Below, one piece after another: positions 1-8,410 of a stretch of DNA of 64,000 bases (position 1 is the stretch's first letter; each line of letters starts with the position of its first letter). The notes beneath the pieces are model-generated. The model ran no database searches and had not been told where the DNA came from. It was given only the letters and a program-made list of their open reading frames with translations. Source of the stretch: Metarhizobium sp964253915 (GTDB lineage Bacteria > Pseudomonadota > Alphaproteobacteria > Rhizobiales > Rhizobiaceae); assembly GCF_964253915.1 (NCBI RefSeq), contig NZ_CAXUSG020000001.1:744001-808000 (forward strand). Direction: 5' to 3'. Position numbers and translations under genes: made by a program.

Positions 1-774
1 CCCGTTGGCTTCCTGGAGATCCATGCGGAAAACTACATGGGTGCCGGCGGTCCGCCACACGCACAGCTCCGCAAGCTGCGCGAGGACTATGCGCTCTCCG
101 TTCATGGGGTCGGCCTGTCCATCGGCTCCATGCAGCCACTCGACGGCGATCATCTCGCCCGGCTGAAAGCCTTGTGCGATCGTTACCAGCCGGAGAGCTT
201 TTCCGAGCATCTTGCCTGGTCGACCCATGACGGTGTTTTCCTCAACGACCTGCTGCCGCTGCCCTACACGGAAGAAACGCTCGCCCGCGTTGCCGATCAC
301 GTCGACGAGGTGCAGGCGACGCTTGGCAGGCAGATGCTGCTTGAAAACCCCGCCACCTACCTGCTCTTCGAGGAGAGCACGATCGAGGAGACCGCCTTTC
401 TCGCCGAGATCGTCCGACGCACCGGCTGCGGCCTTCTTCTGGATGTCAACAATGTCTTCGTCGCTGCCACGAACCACAATCTCGACCCTGACGCTTACAT
501 CAGCCGCTTCCCGCTGGAGGCCGTGCGTGAAATCCACCTTAGCGGCCATTCCGAAACGGTGGACGATCTCGGCGCTCCCCTCCTCATCGACAGTCATGAC
601 ACGCCGGTGAAAGACCCTGTCTGGGCGCTCTACGAGAAGGTTCTCGGCCAAATCGGGCCAGTCGCAAGCCTTATCGAGTGGGACAACGATGTCCCCGCCT
701 GGCCGGTGCTGCGCAAAGAGGCCGCGGCGGCGCAACGCATGCTCGATACGGCGGCACGGATGAGGGCGGCCTGA
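1..774 (+). CDS. bufB: MNIO family (DUF692/BufB) oxidase, 5'-truncated by window edge
   Basis: The reading frame is open from base 1 (the first codons read PVGFLEIHAENYMG), so the true start lies left of the window; 257 codons are visible. The motifs are those of the DUF692 (UPF0276) TIM-barrel family: EIHAENYMG at visible residues 6-14, SEHLAWS near 68, ENPATYL near 115, LLLDVNN near 145 and EIHLSGH near 177. These supply the His, Glu, Asp and Asn metal ligands of multinuclear non-heme iron-dependent oxidases. In characterised relatives (MbnB, BufB) the enzyme modifies cysteines of a small precursor peptide. It is followed after 3 bases by a DUF2063/BufC gene and then a DoxX gene, the usual order of bufferin (gig/hvf) operons. 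The precursor (DUF2282-type) is expected just upstream, outside the window. Family assignment is firm; the bufferin role is inferred from gene order. Confidence 0.88.
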   Translation, partial: PVGFLEIHAENYMGAGGPPHAQLRKLREDYALSVHGVGLSIGSMQPLDGDHLARLKALCDRYQPESFSEHLAWSTHDGVFLNDLLPLPYTEETLARVADHVDEVQATLGRQMLLENPATYLLFEESTIEETAFLAEIVRRTGCGLLLDVNNVFVAATNHNLDPDAYISRFPLEAVREIHLSGHSETVDDLGAPLLIDSHDTPVKDPVWALYEKVLGQIGPVASLIEWDNDVPAWPVLRKEAAAAQRMLDTAARMRAA

Positions 775-777
775 GCC

Positions 778-1536
778 ATGTCGGAAGTGACGCAGTGTGC
801 CTTTGCAGCCGGCCTCCTGACGGCCGCACCGCCTCCGGCCGATGTCGTGGCGTGGAATTCGTCCCATCCGGGCCGTCGCTACGGCGTCTATTGCAACAAC
901 GTGTCGGCCGGTCTGACGGCCGCTCTTGCCGCCCGGTTTCCCGCAGCCGAGCGGATCGTCGGGGCCGAATTCTTCCAGGCCATGGCCGAGGCCTACATTC
1001 ACCTCCAGCCGCCGCGCTCTCCGCTGCTTCTGGCCTATGGCGATGATTTCCCGGATTTCGCTTCAACCTTCCAACCGGCGCTGGAGGTGGCTTATCTCGC
1101 GGATGTCATGCGCCTCGAGGCAGCACGGACACGAGCCTATCATGCGGCCGACGCCGCACCTCTCGACCCAAAGATCCTCGCGAGGATCGAACCCGATCGT
1201 CTGGCAAACATTGTCCTCCTACCCCATCCCGCGCTCTCGATCGTTTCCTCGTCCCATCCGGCGGTGACGATCTGGACGATGAATGCGGGTAAGCGCCCGG
1301 TTGCGCCGATTGCGGATTGTTGCGGTGAACACGCCTTGGTCGTTCGGCCGCGCATGATCGTCGAGGTCGTGCCGCTGCTGTCGGCCGGCGCACTCTTTTT
1401 CCGGCATCTGGCGCAAGGCCTCACATTGGCGGAAGCCGCCGGTGCGGCGGCGGCGGACGATGCCGATTTCGATCTTTCCAGCAATCTCGCAATCCTGCTC
1501 CAGGCCGGAGCCTTCACTGCTCTCAGGAAGGAGTAA
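778..1536 (+). CDS. bufC: BufC/HvfC-type DUF2063 protein, partner of the MNIO oxidase
   Basis: 252 residues. The N-terminal ~95 residues carry the DUF2063 pattern: a helical start, then YCNNV near residue 39, a hydrophobic 'FFQAMAEAYI' helix, and 'GDDFPDF' near residue 80. In DUF692 operons this partner carries the recognition element that presents the precursor peptide to the oxidase. The C-terminal half is a less conserved alpha/beta region ('IEPDRLANIVLLPHPAL' onward). The start ATG is 3 bases after the bufB stop, so translation is probably coupled. The DoxX gene follows after 4 bases. DUF2063 was once described as putative DNA-binding; the context here favours the peptide-maturation role. 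Confidence 0.82.
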   Translation: MSEVTQCAFAAGLLTAAPPPADVVAWNSSHPGRRYGVYCNNVSAGLTAALAARFPAAERIVGAEFFQAMAEAYIHLQPPRSPLLLAYGDDFPDFASTFQPALEVAYLADVMRLEAARTRAYHAADAAPLDPKILARIEPDRLANIVLLPHPALSIVSSSHPAVTIWTMNAGKRPVAPIADCCGEHALVVRPRMIVEVVPLLSAGALFFRHLAQGLTLAEAAGAAAADDADFDLSSNLAILLQAGAFTALRKE

Positions 1537-1540
1537 CCCG

Positions 1541-2047
1541 ATGAAGATCACGACCACGCCGGATCTTTCCCCGACGCTTCCGCACCGCCTTCTCGAACAG
1601 GCGACACGGACGCTCAACCACATTCCGAACGACCTGATCGCCCTGATTGCACGGTTTTCCATAGCCGCCGTCTTCTGGCGATCCGGCCAGACCAAACTGG
1701 AAGGCTGGTCGGTTTCTGACAGCGCCGTGTATCTCTTTGAAACCGAGTACAGGCTGCCACTCATCGATCCGTGGCTTGCCGCACACCTTGCCGCCTTTGC
1801 CGAGCACATCTTCCCGTTTCTGCTGGTGATCGGCCTTGCCAGCCGGCTCTCCGCGCTGGCGCTGCTGGCGATGACGATGGTGATCGAAATCTTTGTCTAT
1901 CCGGATGCCTGGCCAACGCACGGGACATGGGCCGTTTGCCTGCTTATCATCGCCGCGCGTGGGCCTGGATTGTTGTCGATCGATGCCCTCATCGCCCGAA
2001 AATCGGGTAGTCGGCACATGTATCAGACCGGCCATATGGCGCGCTGA
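1541..2047 (+). CDS. DoxX family membrane protein of the buf operon
   Basis: 168 residues. The start at 1541 is chosen because an AAGGAG ribosome-binding site lies just before it (1528-1533) and it follows the bufC stop by 4 bases; an in-frame start inside bufC (near 1442) would create a long overlap. Four hydrophobic segments are visible (about residues 33-48, 80-100, 103-120 and 128-146), with the 'FWRSGQTKLEGW' loop typical of DoxX proteins near 45-56. DoxX proteins are small inner-membrane proteins; members next to BufB/BufC (called GigD/BufD elsewhere) are thought to assist the copper-stress function of the operon, but their biochemistry is not established. Confidence 0.85.
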   Translation: MKITTTPDLSPTLPHRLLEQATRTLNHIPNDLIALIARFSIAAVFWRSGQTKLEGWSVSDSAVYLFETEYRLPLIDPWLAAHLAAFAEHIFPFLLVIGLASRLSALALLAMTMVIEIFVYPDAWPTHGTWAVCLLIIAARGPGLLSIDALIARKSGSRHMYQTGHMAR

Positions 2048-2150
2048 GGGCAAGGCGCTTCATCGAGAATGCGGCCGCCTCCGGCGATTGGAGGCCGGTT
2101 TCGGAGCGGTGGCCTGGATCGCCGCTCCAGCCTCGCCTCGCCGAAGGGGG

Positions 2151-3149
2151 TCAGCCACACTGGAGGCTGAGGCTGACGGGCGAACCCGTCATGACGAGGC
2201 CATGTCTTTTGAAGGCCGCGACCAGCGTCGCGACCGTTGCTTCCTTCGTGTGTTCCCCCGTCGTTTCATACCGTCTCACCGTCGCCTTCGAAACGCCGGC
2301 CTCGCGCGCAAGATCTTCGACCGACCAGCCAAGCAGCACGCGGGCTGCACGCAGTTGTTGCGGCAAAAGTGGCGCGGCGCCATCGGGGAGGAGCGCCTGA
2401 GCATCCCGTCGCCATGTCTCTTCTATGAGGCCAAGCCACTCGATCAGAGTGCCGTTTTCCTGGCGAACCGGAGTCATGCGCACCACGACCTGCCTGTAGA
2501 CCTCATCCGCATAAAGCATCCGGCAAGGCAATTCGCTTGCGACACTGTCGCGCAATCCGATCGACCAAAGATGTGCAGTCGGCATGCGGTCGTCGGGGTG
2601 TACGGCTTCCAGCCAACCCCGATTGCCGATTTGCAGCTTGTCCAGGCCAATGATCCTCTCGCCGCCGCGGAGGTCTGCCAGTATGCCGTTCACGTCATGT
2701 GCCCAGAACAAACCGCCCAACATGGTGATGAATGCGTCCAGGCGCGCGCGCTCCCGATAAAGCGTGGCCTTCGACACGCGCTCCTTGGTAATGTTCTGGA
2801 CGATACCGGCTGTGTAATCGCCGCTGCCGGCCTCCTGGATCGCGATGCGAATCCAGCGTGCGGGACGGGACGCCTCAAGCAGCCGCACCTCGCGCGACAC
2901 CGATACCCCCATCGTGGAAACGGAATAGAGGGAGCGGAATTCTTCTTTGTCTTCAGGAGCGAGCATTTCCGTCCACTGATAAAGATTGAACGGTTCTCCC
3001 TGGGGCAGGCCGAGGATCCTGAAAAATCCGGTCGTACCTCGCACCTCTCCGGTCGACATATCAACATTCCAGAAACCAATGTCGGCGAACCGTTCTGCGA
3101 TATCGATGTAGCTGCGGGACGATATGTAATTCAATTGTTTATGCTGCAT
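2151..3149 (-). CDS. PAS-domain protein with C-terminal XRE-type helix-turn-helix
   Basis: 332 residues from the chosen ATG at 3149; an in-frame ATG at 3233 would add 28 residues without domain character, so the start is uncertain. Two PAS-like units are readable: residues ~10-125 ('FADIGFWNVDMSTGEV', ending in 'YTAGIVQNITKER') and ~135-245 ('MLGGLFWAHDVNGILADLRGGE', ending in 'GTLIEWLGLIEETWR'). The last ~60 residues are a Cro/CI-type HTH ('LRAARVLLGWSVEDLAREAG', then 'VSKATVRRYE'). The layout suggests a soluble one-component regulator sensing a small ligand or redox state. A perfect palindrome at 3253-3268 lies upstream and could be its operator. It sits tail-on to the two-component pair, transcribed in the same direction. 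The ligand is unknown. Confidence 0.75.
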   Translation of the reverse strand: MQHKQLNYISSRSYIDIAERFADIGFWNVDMSTGEVRGTTGFFRILGLPQGEPFNLYQWTEMLAPEDKEEFRSLYSVSTMGVSVSREVRLLEASRPARWIRIAIQEAGSGDYTAGIVQNITKERVSKATLYRERARLDAFITMLGGLFWAHDVNGILADLRGGERIIGLDKLQIGNRGWLEAVHPDDRMPTAHLWSIGLRDSVASELPCRMLYADEVYRQVVVRMTPVRQENGTLIEWLGLIEETWRRDAQALLPDGAAPLLPQQLRAARVLLGWSVEDLAREAGVSKATVRRYETTGEHTKEATVATLVAAFKRHGLVMTGSPVSLSLQCG

Positions 3150-3252
3150 GCCCAAACTCGATAGACGGGCTTTGCGCAGCACCTGTCGATCGTGCCGGCA
3201 TCCCCCAATTGCCTCGATTTGGAACATTAGCATTCTCGAGAATCGGCCGCTA

Positions 3253-3268
3253 TCAGGTGAACACCTGA
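3253..3268. promoter_or_regulatory. 16-bp perfect palindrome upstream of the PAS-HTH gene
   Basis: The sequence is TCAGGTG-AA-CACCTGA, a perfect 7-bp inverted repeat with a 2-bp spacer. It lies 20 bp upstream of the outer possible start (3233) and about 100 bp upstream of the preferred one (3149). This geometry fits an operator for a dimeric HTH protein, and autoregulation by the adjacent HTH gene is the simplest reading. No binding data; inference from symmetry and position. Confidence 0.45.
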
Positions 3269-3350
3269 GGCCGGCGCTTTATCGCCGAAGATGGCTGGGT
3301 CTGTTGTATTTGCAGGACAACAGGGTATGCATATTTAAAGATAAGGGGGC

Positions 3351-3998
3351 TTAAGGATTGATCATCCCGCTCCTGATCGCAAAAAGCGCCACATCGATTG
3401 CCGAATGGAGGTCAAGCTTGCGCATCGCGGCAGTCCGGTGCGTGTCGACGGTTTTGATGCTGACATTCAGCTTGGCGGCGATGCCCTTGTTCGTTTCCCC
3501 CATGGCAACCAGTCGGATGACCTCCGTTTCCCGCACCGTCAGCGCGGAAATCGTCGCGTCCGTCAGGCGGGCCGGCTGACGGCTTGAGATACCCTCGGAG
3601 ATGTAGGTTCCTCCTGTCGCAACCTCCCGCATCGCCGCAAGCAAGGTGGCGTCATCTTCCGACTTCAGCACATATCCGCGTGCTCCCGCCCGGATGGCGG
3701 CCATGAGCACGCGCTCATCGACATGCATGGTGTAGACCAGAACGCCGATCCCGGGCATGTCCTGGCAAAGCTGACGCGCCACCTCCACCCCGTTGGCAAT
3801 GGGAAGCGCGTAGTCGACCACGATGAGGTCGGGTTTAAGCTCCTGCGCCAGCCGGATGGCGGCTTCCCCGGTCTCTGTCTCCGCGCAGACGCGCCATTCC
3901 GGACGACCGGCAAGCGTTGCTTTGATTCCCGCCCGGATGAGGGGGTGATCGTCGGCAATCAGGACGTCCCGTGTGCGGCCTCCGCCGCTGTCCGTCAC
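3351..3998 (-). CDS. NarL/FixJ-type response regulator, GTG start overlapping the kinase stop
   Basis: 215 residues. The GTG at 3998 overlaps the stop of the upstream kinase gene (GTGA, 4-base overlap), which decides the start and implies translational coupling. The receiver domain has the acidic pair D16/D17, phospho-acceptor D62 ('LIVVDYALP'), T90 and K112 ('YVLKSED'). The C-terminal LuxR-type HTH runs from about residue 150 ('LTVRETEVIRLVAMGETNKGI') to 205, with 'KTVDTHR' in the recognition region. It is the output half of a two-component system with the Cache-type kinase encoded immediately upstream. Targets cannot be read from the sequence; the PAS-HTH gene, the small gene at 6249 and the chemoreceptor gene are candidates by proximity. 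Confidence 0.9.
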   Translation of the reverse strand: MTDSGGGRTRDVLIADDHPLIRAGIKATLAGRPEWRVCAETETGEAAIRLAQELKPDLIVVDYALPIANGVEVARQLCQDMPGIGVLVYTMHVDERVLMAAIRAGARGYVLKSEDDATLLAAMREVATGGTYISEGISSRQPARLTDATISALTVRETEVIRLVAMGETNKGIAAKLNVSIKTVDTHRTAAMRKLDLHSAIDVALFAIRSGMINP

Positions 3999-5725
3999 AT
4001 CAGCCAAAGGACAACATCTCCCGGTGCGGTGTCCGTACCCTCGGCCTGCGCGGCACGGACTTCGGACGGTAGCCGGATTCGGACGGTCGTCCCGTGATCC
4101 GGCCGACTGAAGACATCGACACGCCCGCTGCACTGCAGGGCAAATTCCTGCACCTGGCTCAGGCCCATGCCGTTTCCTGTTCCCTCTTCCTCCATGGTGA
4201 AAAAAGGATCCGTGGCCTGGCGCCGGACCTCTTCGCTCATGCCGACGCCATTGTCCTGGATGTTGATGTCGACCCAGCCGGGGACACCCATCACATTGTC
4301 GTCCTCGACCGACCGGACCTCGATCGTGATCGTTCCGCCAAACGGCATGGCGTCGCGGGCATTCAGCACGACATTTATGATCGCCGCCTGAAATTGCGTC
4401 TTGTCAATCCGGCACTGTGCTGTCTGGCCATCGGGACCCACGGTGACCTCTATGCCCGGCCCCGCGGCCTGCCGGGCGATCGGCAGAACCTCTTCGATAA
4501 GGGCATACGGGCTTGCAACGTCGAGGCGGGCTTCTGAATTGCGGGCATAACTCAGCAGCCGGTTGACCAATGCCCGGCCGGCATCGAGCGTCGCATCCAC
4601 CTCGCCGAGAAGCTTGACCGCTTCCTGCCGGTCGGCAACGAGGGGCTTCAGGACCACGGTCGCCGAGCGAATGACCCGCATGAGGTTACCGCAATCATGG
4701 GCAATGCTGCTGGCGAACCGGCCGATCGCCTCCATTTTCTGTGTTTTCTCAAGACGCAGCCGTGCCGCCTTCTCGCGCCGGCGGCTGCGGATCGACAAAT
4801 ATTCGAGAAGAACCAGCAGAACGAGCAATATGGACGCACCAACGACGCTCGCAATCGCGTGGGATCGCCAGGGCCGCAGGACGTCGGCGCCACTGAGCGT
4901 CACGAAGAGAACGATCGGCGCGCTCTCAAGCCGCTGGTATGCGACGACACGCACGTCTCCATCGATGGGACCGTTGATCCAGGTGACATTCCGGCCTTTC
5001 CGGGTAAGCAAGGTGCGAAAGGTCTCGATATCGCCGGCGGGTTCGCCTGCTGCTTTATCGGCTCCCGGCGAGGGGGATTGGGCAAGCATCGTTCCATTTT
5101 CAAGCAACAGCGCGACTGTCCCCGCACCCAGCCAGAGCCTCTTGTACAGGCTTTCGAAGTAAAGCGGCTCGACCGCTGCAACGACAACGCCGGCGAAACT
5201 GCCGTCCTTCGTTTGGAGTCGCCTGCTTAAACTGAAAAACACGATGCCCCGCGGTCGGCTCTTCATGGGTCCGCTGATGTGCAGGCCAAGCGACGGACTA
5301 TTCCTGTGGTCCGTGAAGTATTCCCGGTCGGACAGATTGATATTTAGTTTTCTCGGGTAATCTGTATCGTGTATCACATCGCCATCAGGTCCGACGATGA
5401 AGATCGAGTTCACAAAAGGAACGAGGGACAGTCTCTGGAGTCGTGCACGAAAATCCGGATCGTTTTTCGGCATCGCAGGATTGTTCTCAAGCTCGCTTGC
5501 TATGTTCTCGAGGTCGATATCGACATTCTGTACCGTTCTGGTGAACTGTTCCGACATCAAATAGGCAAGGTTATGGACGCGGCGTTCGGCATCCTCACGG
5601 GCCTGCAAGTAACTCCGCACCAACTCGTATGAAAGCAGGGCGGCAATACTGAGCCCCAGGATCAAAGCCGGGAATGACCGCCAGGATTGCCAAAGTGCAG
5701 CGATTGTTGTCCGAATTGAATTCAT
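3995..5725 (-). CDS. Membrane sensor histidine kinase with periplasmic Cache-type domain
   Basis: 576 residues from the ATG at 5725. The first membrane helix is at about residues 17-36 ('FPALILGLSIAALLSYEL'). The periplasmic region, about 40-290, contains Cache-like features ('IFIVGPDGDVIHDTDYPRK', 'LSDREYFTDH', 'GLHISGPMKSR'). The second helix, about 295-318, is 'VVGASILLVLLVLLEYL'. The H-box is 'SSIAHDCGNLMRVI', the N-box 'NVVLNARDAMPFGG', the G-boxes 'QDNGVGMS' and 'GTGNGMGLSQV'. Cache domains in this configuration bind small organic ligands such as organic or amino acids. The 3' end overlaps the response regulator start. The upstream gap to 6249 is AT-rich and noncoding. The ligand is unknown. 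Confidence 0.9.
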   Translation of the reverse strand: MNSIRTTIAALWQSWRSFPALILGLSIAALLSYELVRSYLQAREDAERRVHNLAYLMSEQFTRTVQNVDIDLENIASELENNPAMPKNDPDFRARLQRLSLVPFVNSIFIVGPDGDVIHDTDYPRKLNINLSDREYFTDHRNSPSLGLHISGPMKSRPRGIVFFSLSRRLQTKDGSFAGVVVAAVEPLYFESLYKRLWLGAGTVALLLENGTMLAQSPSPGADKAAGEPAGDIETFRTLLTRKGRNVTWINGPIDGDVRVVAYQRLESAPIVLFVTLSGADVLRPWRSHAIASVVGASILLVLLVLLEYLSIRSRRREKAARLRLEKTQKMEAIGRFASSIAHDCGNLMRVIRSATVVLKPLVADRQEAVKLLGEVDATLDAGRALVNRLLSYARNSEARLDVASPYALIEEVLPIARQAAGPGIEVTVGPDGQTAQCRIDKTQFQAAIINVVLNARDAMPFGGTITIEVRSVEDDNVMGVPGWVDINIQDNGVGMSEEVRRQATDPFFTMEEEGTGNGMGLSQVQEFALQCSGRVDVFSRPDHGTTVRIRLPSEVRAAQAEGTDTAPGDVVLWLM

Positions 5726-6248
5726 GCCCCGGCCCTGTGTCGCACGCGAACAGTAATATCTCTGAATACTGAAATATATTCCGGGTTCATCTGCGAGGCG
5801 AAAAGTGGGCGGCTCCAGGATGCCCAATATCCCCGCGCACGGCGACATTGGGCGATGTGCATTGCTCTGGCGTTGAAACGTTCGCTGCGGGCTGGCTGAA
5901 TTGTTTTTTGATCCATTTGAAATGTTGGCTGACGCCCTGCTGATTCGATTTCTTCAAATATAAGAAATTACGCATTTTCCACTCGTGCTCGCAAGTCGGG
6001 ATGGGATTTTGAGTAAAAATTTCGCTTTCCTTCGGAATGTCAGGTGGAATTCGCTGTGTTTATTTCATCGCCGTCAACTAATTTTGACTACTTTTCTTTT
6101 GTCGAATATATGACTGTTGTCAATTACGATGAGACGGTCAATTCGAGTGAATATATTACGTAGATAGAAAATTGCATCATTGTTAAACCCTGAGTATTCT
6201 CCGGTAATTCTGTGTGTCGGGAGTTTTTATCTAGGGGAGGGGTTTCCG
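5726..6248. other. AT-rich divergent intergenic region
   Basis: About 520 bases between the leftward kinase gene and the rightward small gene at 6249. The stretch 5930-6240 is clearly AT-richer than its surroundings. Short open frames here have no plausible start signals or protein-like composition. It probably holds the promoters of both divergent units; no convincing -35/-10 pair or operator could be picked by eye. A small RNA cannot be excluded. Confidence 0.5.
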
Positions 6249-6485
6249 ATGAGGCAATTTTTTCAGAGAAGGCAATCAACCGTGACGATTCCAGCTCAAT
6301 CGCTATCCCAGACGCGCTTCAGAATTGCATTCCGCGCATCCAGCGGCACACAAACCAGATTTTCTCCGTCACCTCTTGAGCCGATGGCCGAGATGAAGGT
6401 GGCGCTTGAAGATCTCCTCACGGAGCTTCGGCGGCTGGAGGCCTTGCTGAAACAATCCCGGCCGGGCGTGAACATCCAGGATTGA
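6249..6485 (+). CDS. Small basic protein with C-terminal amphipathic helix, unknown function
   Basis: 78 residues from ATG 6249, preceded by a strong purine-rich ribosome-binding site (6234-6242, AGGGGAGGGG). The N-terminal half is basic and Ser/Thr-rich ('MRQFFQRRQSTVTIPAQSLS'). The C-terminal ~35 residues form a likely amphipathic or coiled-coil helix ('MAEMKVALEDLLTELRRLEALLKQ'). No family was recognised. It sits 137 bases before the chemoreceptor start and may share its transcript. Support is the ribosome-binding site and the heptad-like helix; it could still be a chance frame. Confidence 0.5.
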   Translation: MRQFFQRRQSTVTIPAQSLSQTRFRIAFRASSGTQTRFSPSPLEPMAEMKVALEDLLTELRRLEALLKQSRPGVNIQD

Positions 6486-6622
6486 TCCAGGCCTTCCTTG
6501 CGTTTGGCCATAGCCGCAACAAGCGGCAATCCACATCTCGACCTTGCACCCGCGCCCCTCACATGGCGCGGATCGATGACGCACATGAATTGACTAAAAA
6601 CATTTATATTTCGGAGGATATG

Positions 6623-8404
6623 ATGAGATTACCCAGTTTCGCGCGGCGTTCGGATGCCGACGCCGTTCTGCAGGCCATGAGCAAGTCGCAGGCCATTATC
6701 GAGTTCACGGTGGAAGGCCGGATACTCAGCGCGAACGAAAATTTCTGTCGGGCCGTCGGATATGAAGCCAGTGAGATCGTCGGCCAGCACCACCGGATGT
6801 TTGTCGATCCGGCTGAGGCGAATTCAGCCGAATATCGTGACTTCTGGAAGCGTCTGGGGGAGGGCGAGCTTGATCGGCGCCAGTATCGTCGGATCGGCAA
6901 GGGCGGCAGGGAAATCTGGATCGAAGCCTCCTACAACCCGGTCCTGCGGAACGGCAAGCCGTACAAGGTCGTCAAATTCGCGACCGATATCACCGCACAG
7001 AAGCTCAAGGGTGCCGAAGATGCCGGCAAGCTTGATGCCTTGTCGCGCGCGCAGGCCGTGATTGAATTCACCCCGGCGGGTGACATCCTGACGGCCAATC
7101 AGAATTTTCTAGCCACCCTCGGCTACCAGCTTTCAGAGATTGAGGGCCGTCACCATGCCATGTTTTGCGAGCCGGATTATGCGCGAAGCGCCGAGTACCG
7201 GGAATTCTGGGAGCGCCTGCGGAACGGTGAGTTCGTTGCCGAAGAATTCCTGCGCTTTGGCAAGGGCGGAAAGAGGGTTTGGATACAGGCGTCCTACAAT
7301 CCGATCCTCGACATGGATGGCCGCGTGTTCAAGGTCGTCAAATTCGCAACGGATATTACCGGTCGCGTGGAAAACGTCGAGACGCTTGCCGGCTCGCTTG
7401 GCAAGCTTGCCGAGGGGGACCTGACGCTGGCGCTCGAGAACCCGTTCATTCCATCGCTCGAGCGGCTTCGCATAGATTTCAATCTGGCCGTTGCAAAGCT
7501 GGCAGACGCGATGCGTACCGTCGGCGAAAACGCCCAGGCGATCGCCGCAGGCTCGAGCCAGATCCGTGCCGCCGCCGTCGATTTGTCGAAACGAACCGAG
7601 CAACAGGCGGCCTCCATCGAGGAAACGGCGGCTGCGCTTGAGCAGATCACAACGACGGTCGCCGATTCCAGCCGGCGTGCCGAAGACGCCGGCAAGCTTG
7701 TCAACGACACGCGCGACAATGCGCAGGCCTCCGGCGACGTCGTTCGTATGGCGATCGTTGCCATGGGGCAGATCGAGACCTCCTCAAACGAGATCTCGAA
7801 GATCATCGGCGTCATCGACGACATCGCGTTCCAGACGAATCTCCTGGCTCTCAACGCCGGCGTCGAGGCCGCACGCGCCGGCGAAGCCGGCAAGGGATTT
7901 GCCGTCGTGGCGCAGGAAGTTCGTGAACTGGCGCAGCGATCCGCAAAAGCCGCCAAGGAAATCAAAGGGTTGATCAACACGTCAGCCGAGCAGGTCAAAA
8001 ACGGCGTCAGTTTGGTCGGCGAGACGGGTGAGGCTCTGCAGCGAATTGTCCAGCAGGTGCAGGACGTCAACACCAATGTCGCTGCCATCGTCGATGTTTC
8101 GAAGGAGCAGGCCATCGGCCTGAGGGAAATCAATATTTCGATGAACACCATGGACCAGGGCACACAGCAGAACGCGGCCATGGTCGAACAATCGACGGCC
8201 GCCAGCAGCAATCTCGCAACCGAAGCCGAGGCGCTGTTCCAGTTGCTCAGCCAGTTCAAGCTCGCCGGCCACACGTCACACAACCGGACCGGCCAGTTGC
8301 ATGCGTCCACGGGTTCTTGGCCCGAGCGTTCGGGCCTTGCAGGCGCCCGGCGGTACGCACGCCACAGCCAGGGCGATCGGGGAATGGCAAGAGTTCCGGC
8401 GTGA
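6623..8404 (+). CDS. Soluble methyl-accepting chemotaxis protein with tandem PAS domains
   Basis: 593 residues. The start at 6623 (second of two adjacent ATGs) has GGAGG at 6613-6617 at normal spacing. There are two PAS domains, residues about 10-128 and 132-250, that are plainly duplicates of each other: both contain 'QA.IEFT..G.IL.AN.NF' and 'KGG...WI.ASYNP' and end in 'KVVKFATDIT'. A HAMP-like linker follows (about 250-305), then the signalling domain with the hairpin tip 'IIGVIDDIAFQTNLLALNAGVEAARAGE' region near residues 395-420. No membrane helix is visible, so it should be cytoplasmic, as in Aer-like or PAS-MCP receptors sensing redox state or internal ligands. No CheR-tethering C-terminal pentapeptide is obvious; the tail after ~555 is low-complexity and basic. 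Co-oriented with the GGDEF-EAL gene. Confidence 0.92.
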   Translation: MRLPSFARRSDADAVLQAMSKSQAIIEFTVEGRILSANENFCRAVGYEASEIVGQHHRMFVDPAEANSAEYRDFWKRLGEGELDRRQYRRIGKGGREIWIEASYNPVLRNGKPYKVVKFATDITAQKLKGAEDAGKLDALSRAQAVIEFTPAGDILTANQNFLATLGYQLSEIEGRHHAMFCEPDYARSAEYREFWERLRNGEFVAEEFLRFGKGGKRVWIQASYNPILDMDGRVFKVVKFATDITGRVENVETLAGSLGKLAEGDLTLALENPFIPSLERLRIDFNLAVAKLADAMRTVGENAQAIAAGSSQIRAAAVDLSKRTEQQAASIEETAAALEQITTTVADSSRRAEDAGKLVNDTRDNAQASGDVVRMAIVAMGQIETSSNEISKIIGVIDDIAFQTNLLALNAGVEAARAGEAGKGFAVVAQEVRELAQRSAKAAKEIKGLINTSAEQVKNGVSLVGETGEALQRIVQQVQDVNTNVAAIVDVSKEQAIGLREINISMNTMDQGTQQNAAMVEQSTAASSNLATEAEALFQLLSQFKLAGHTSHNRTGQLHASTGSWPERSGLAGARRYARHSQGDRGMARVPA

Positions 8405-8410
8405 CAGGGC

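Noticed and set aside
5787..5975. Minus-strand short frames upstream of the histidine kinase
   Set aside because: Overlapping frames with random composition; the kinase start at 5725 is supported by the membrane helix that follows it.
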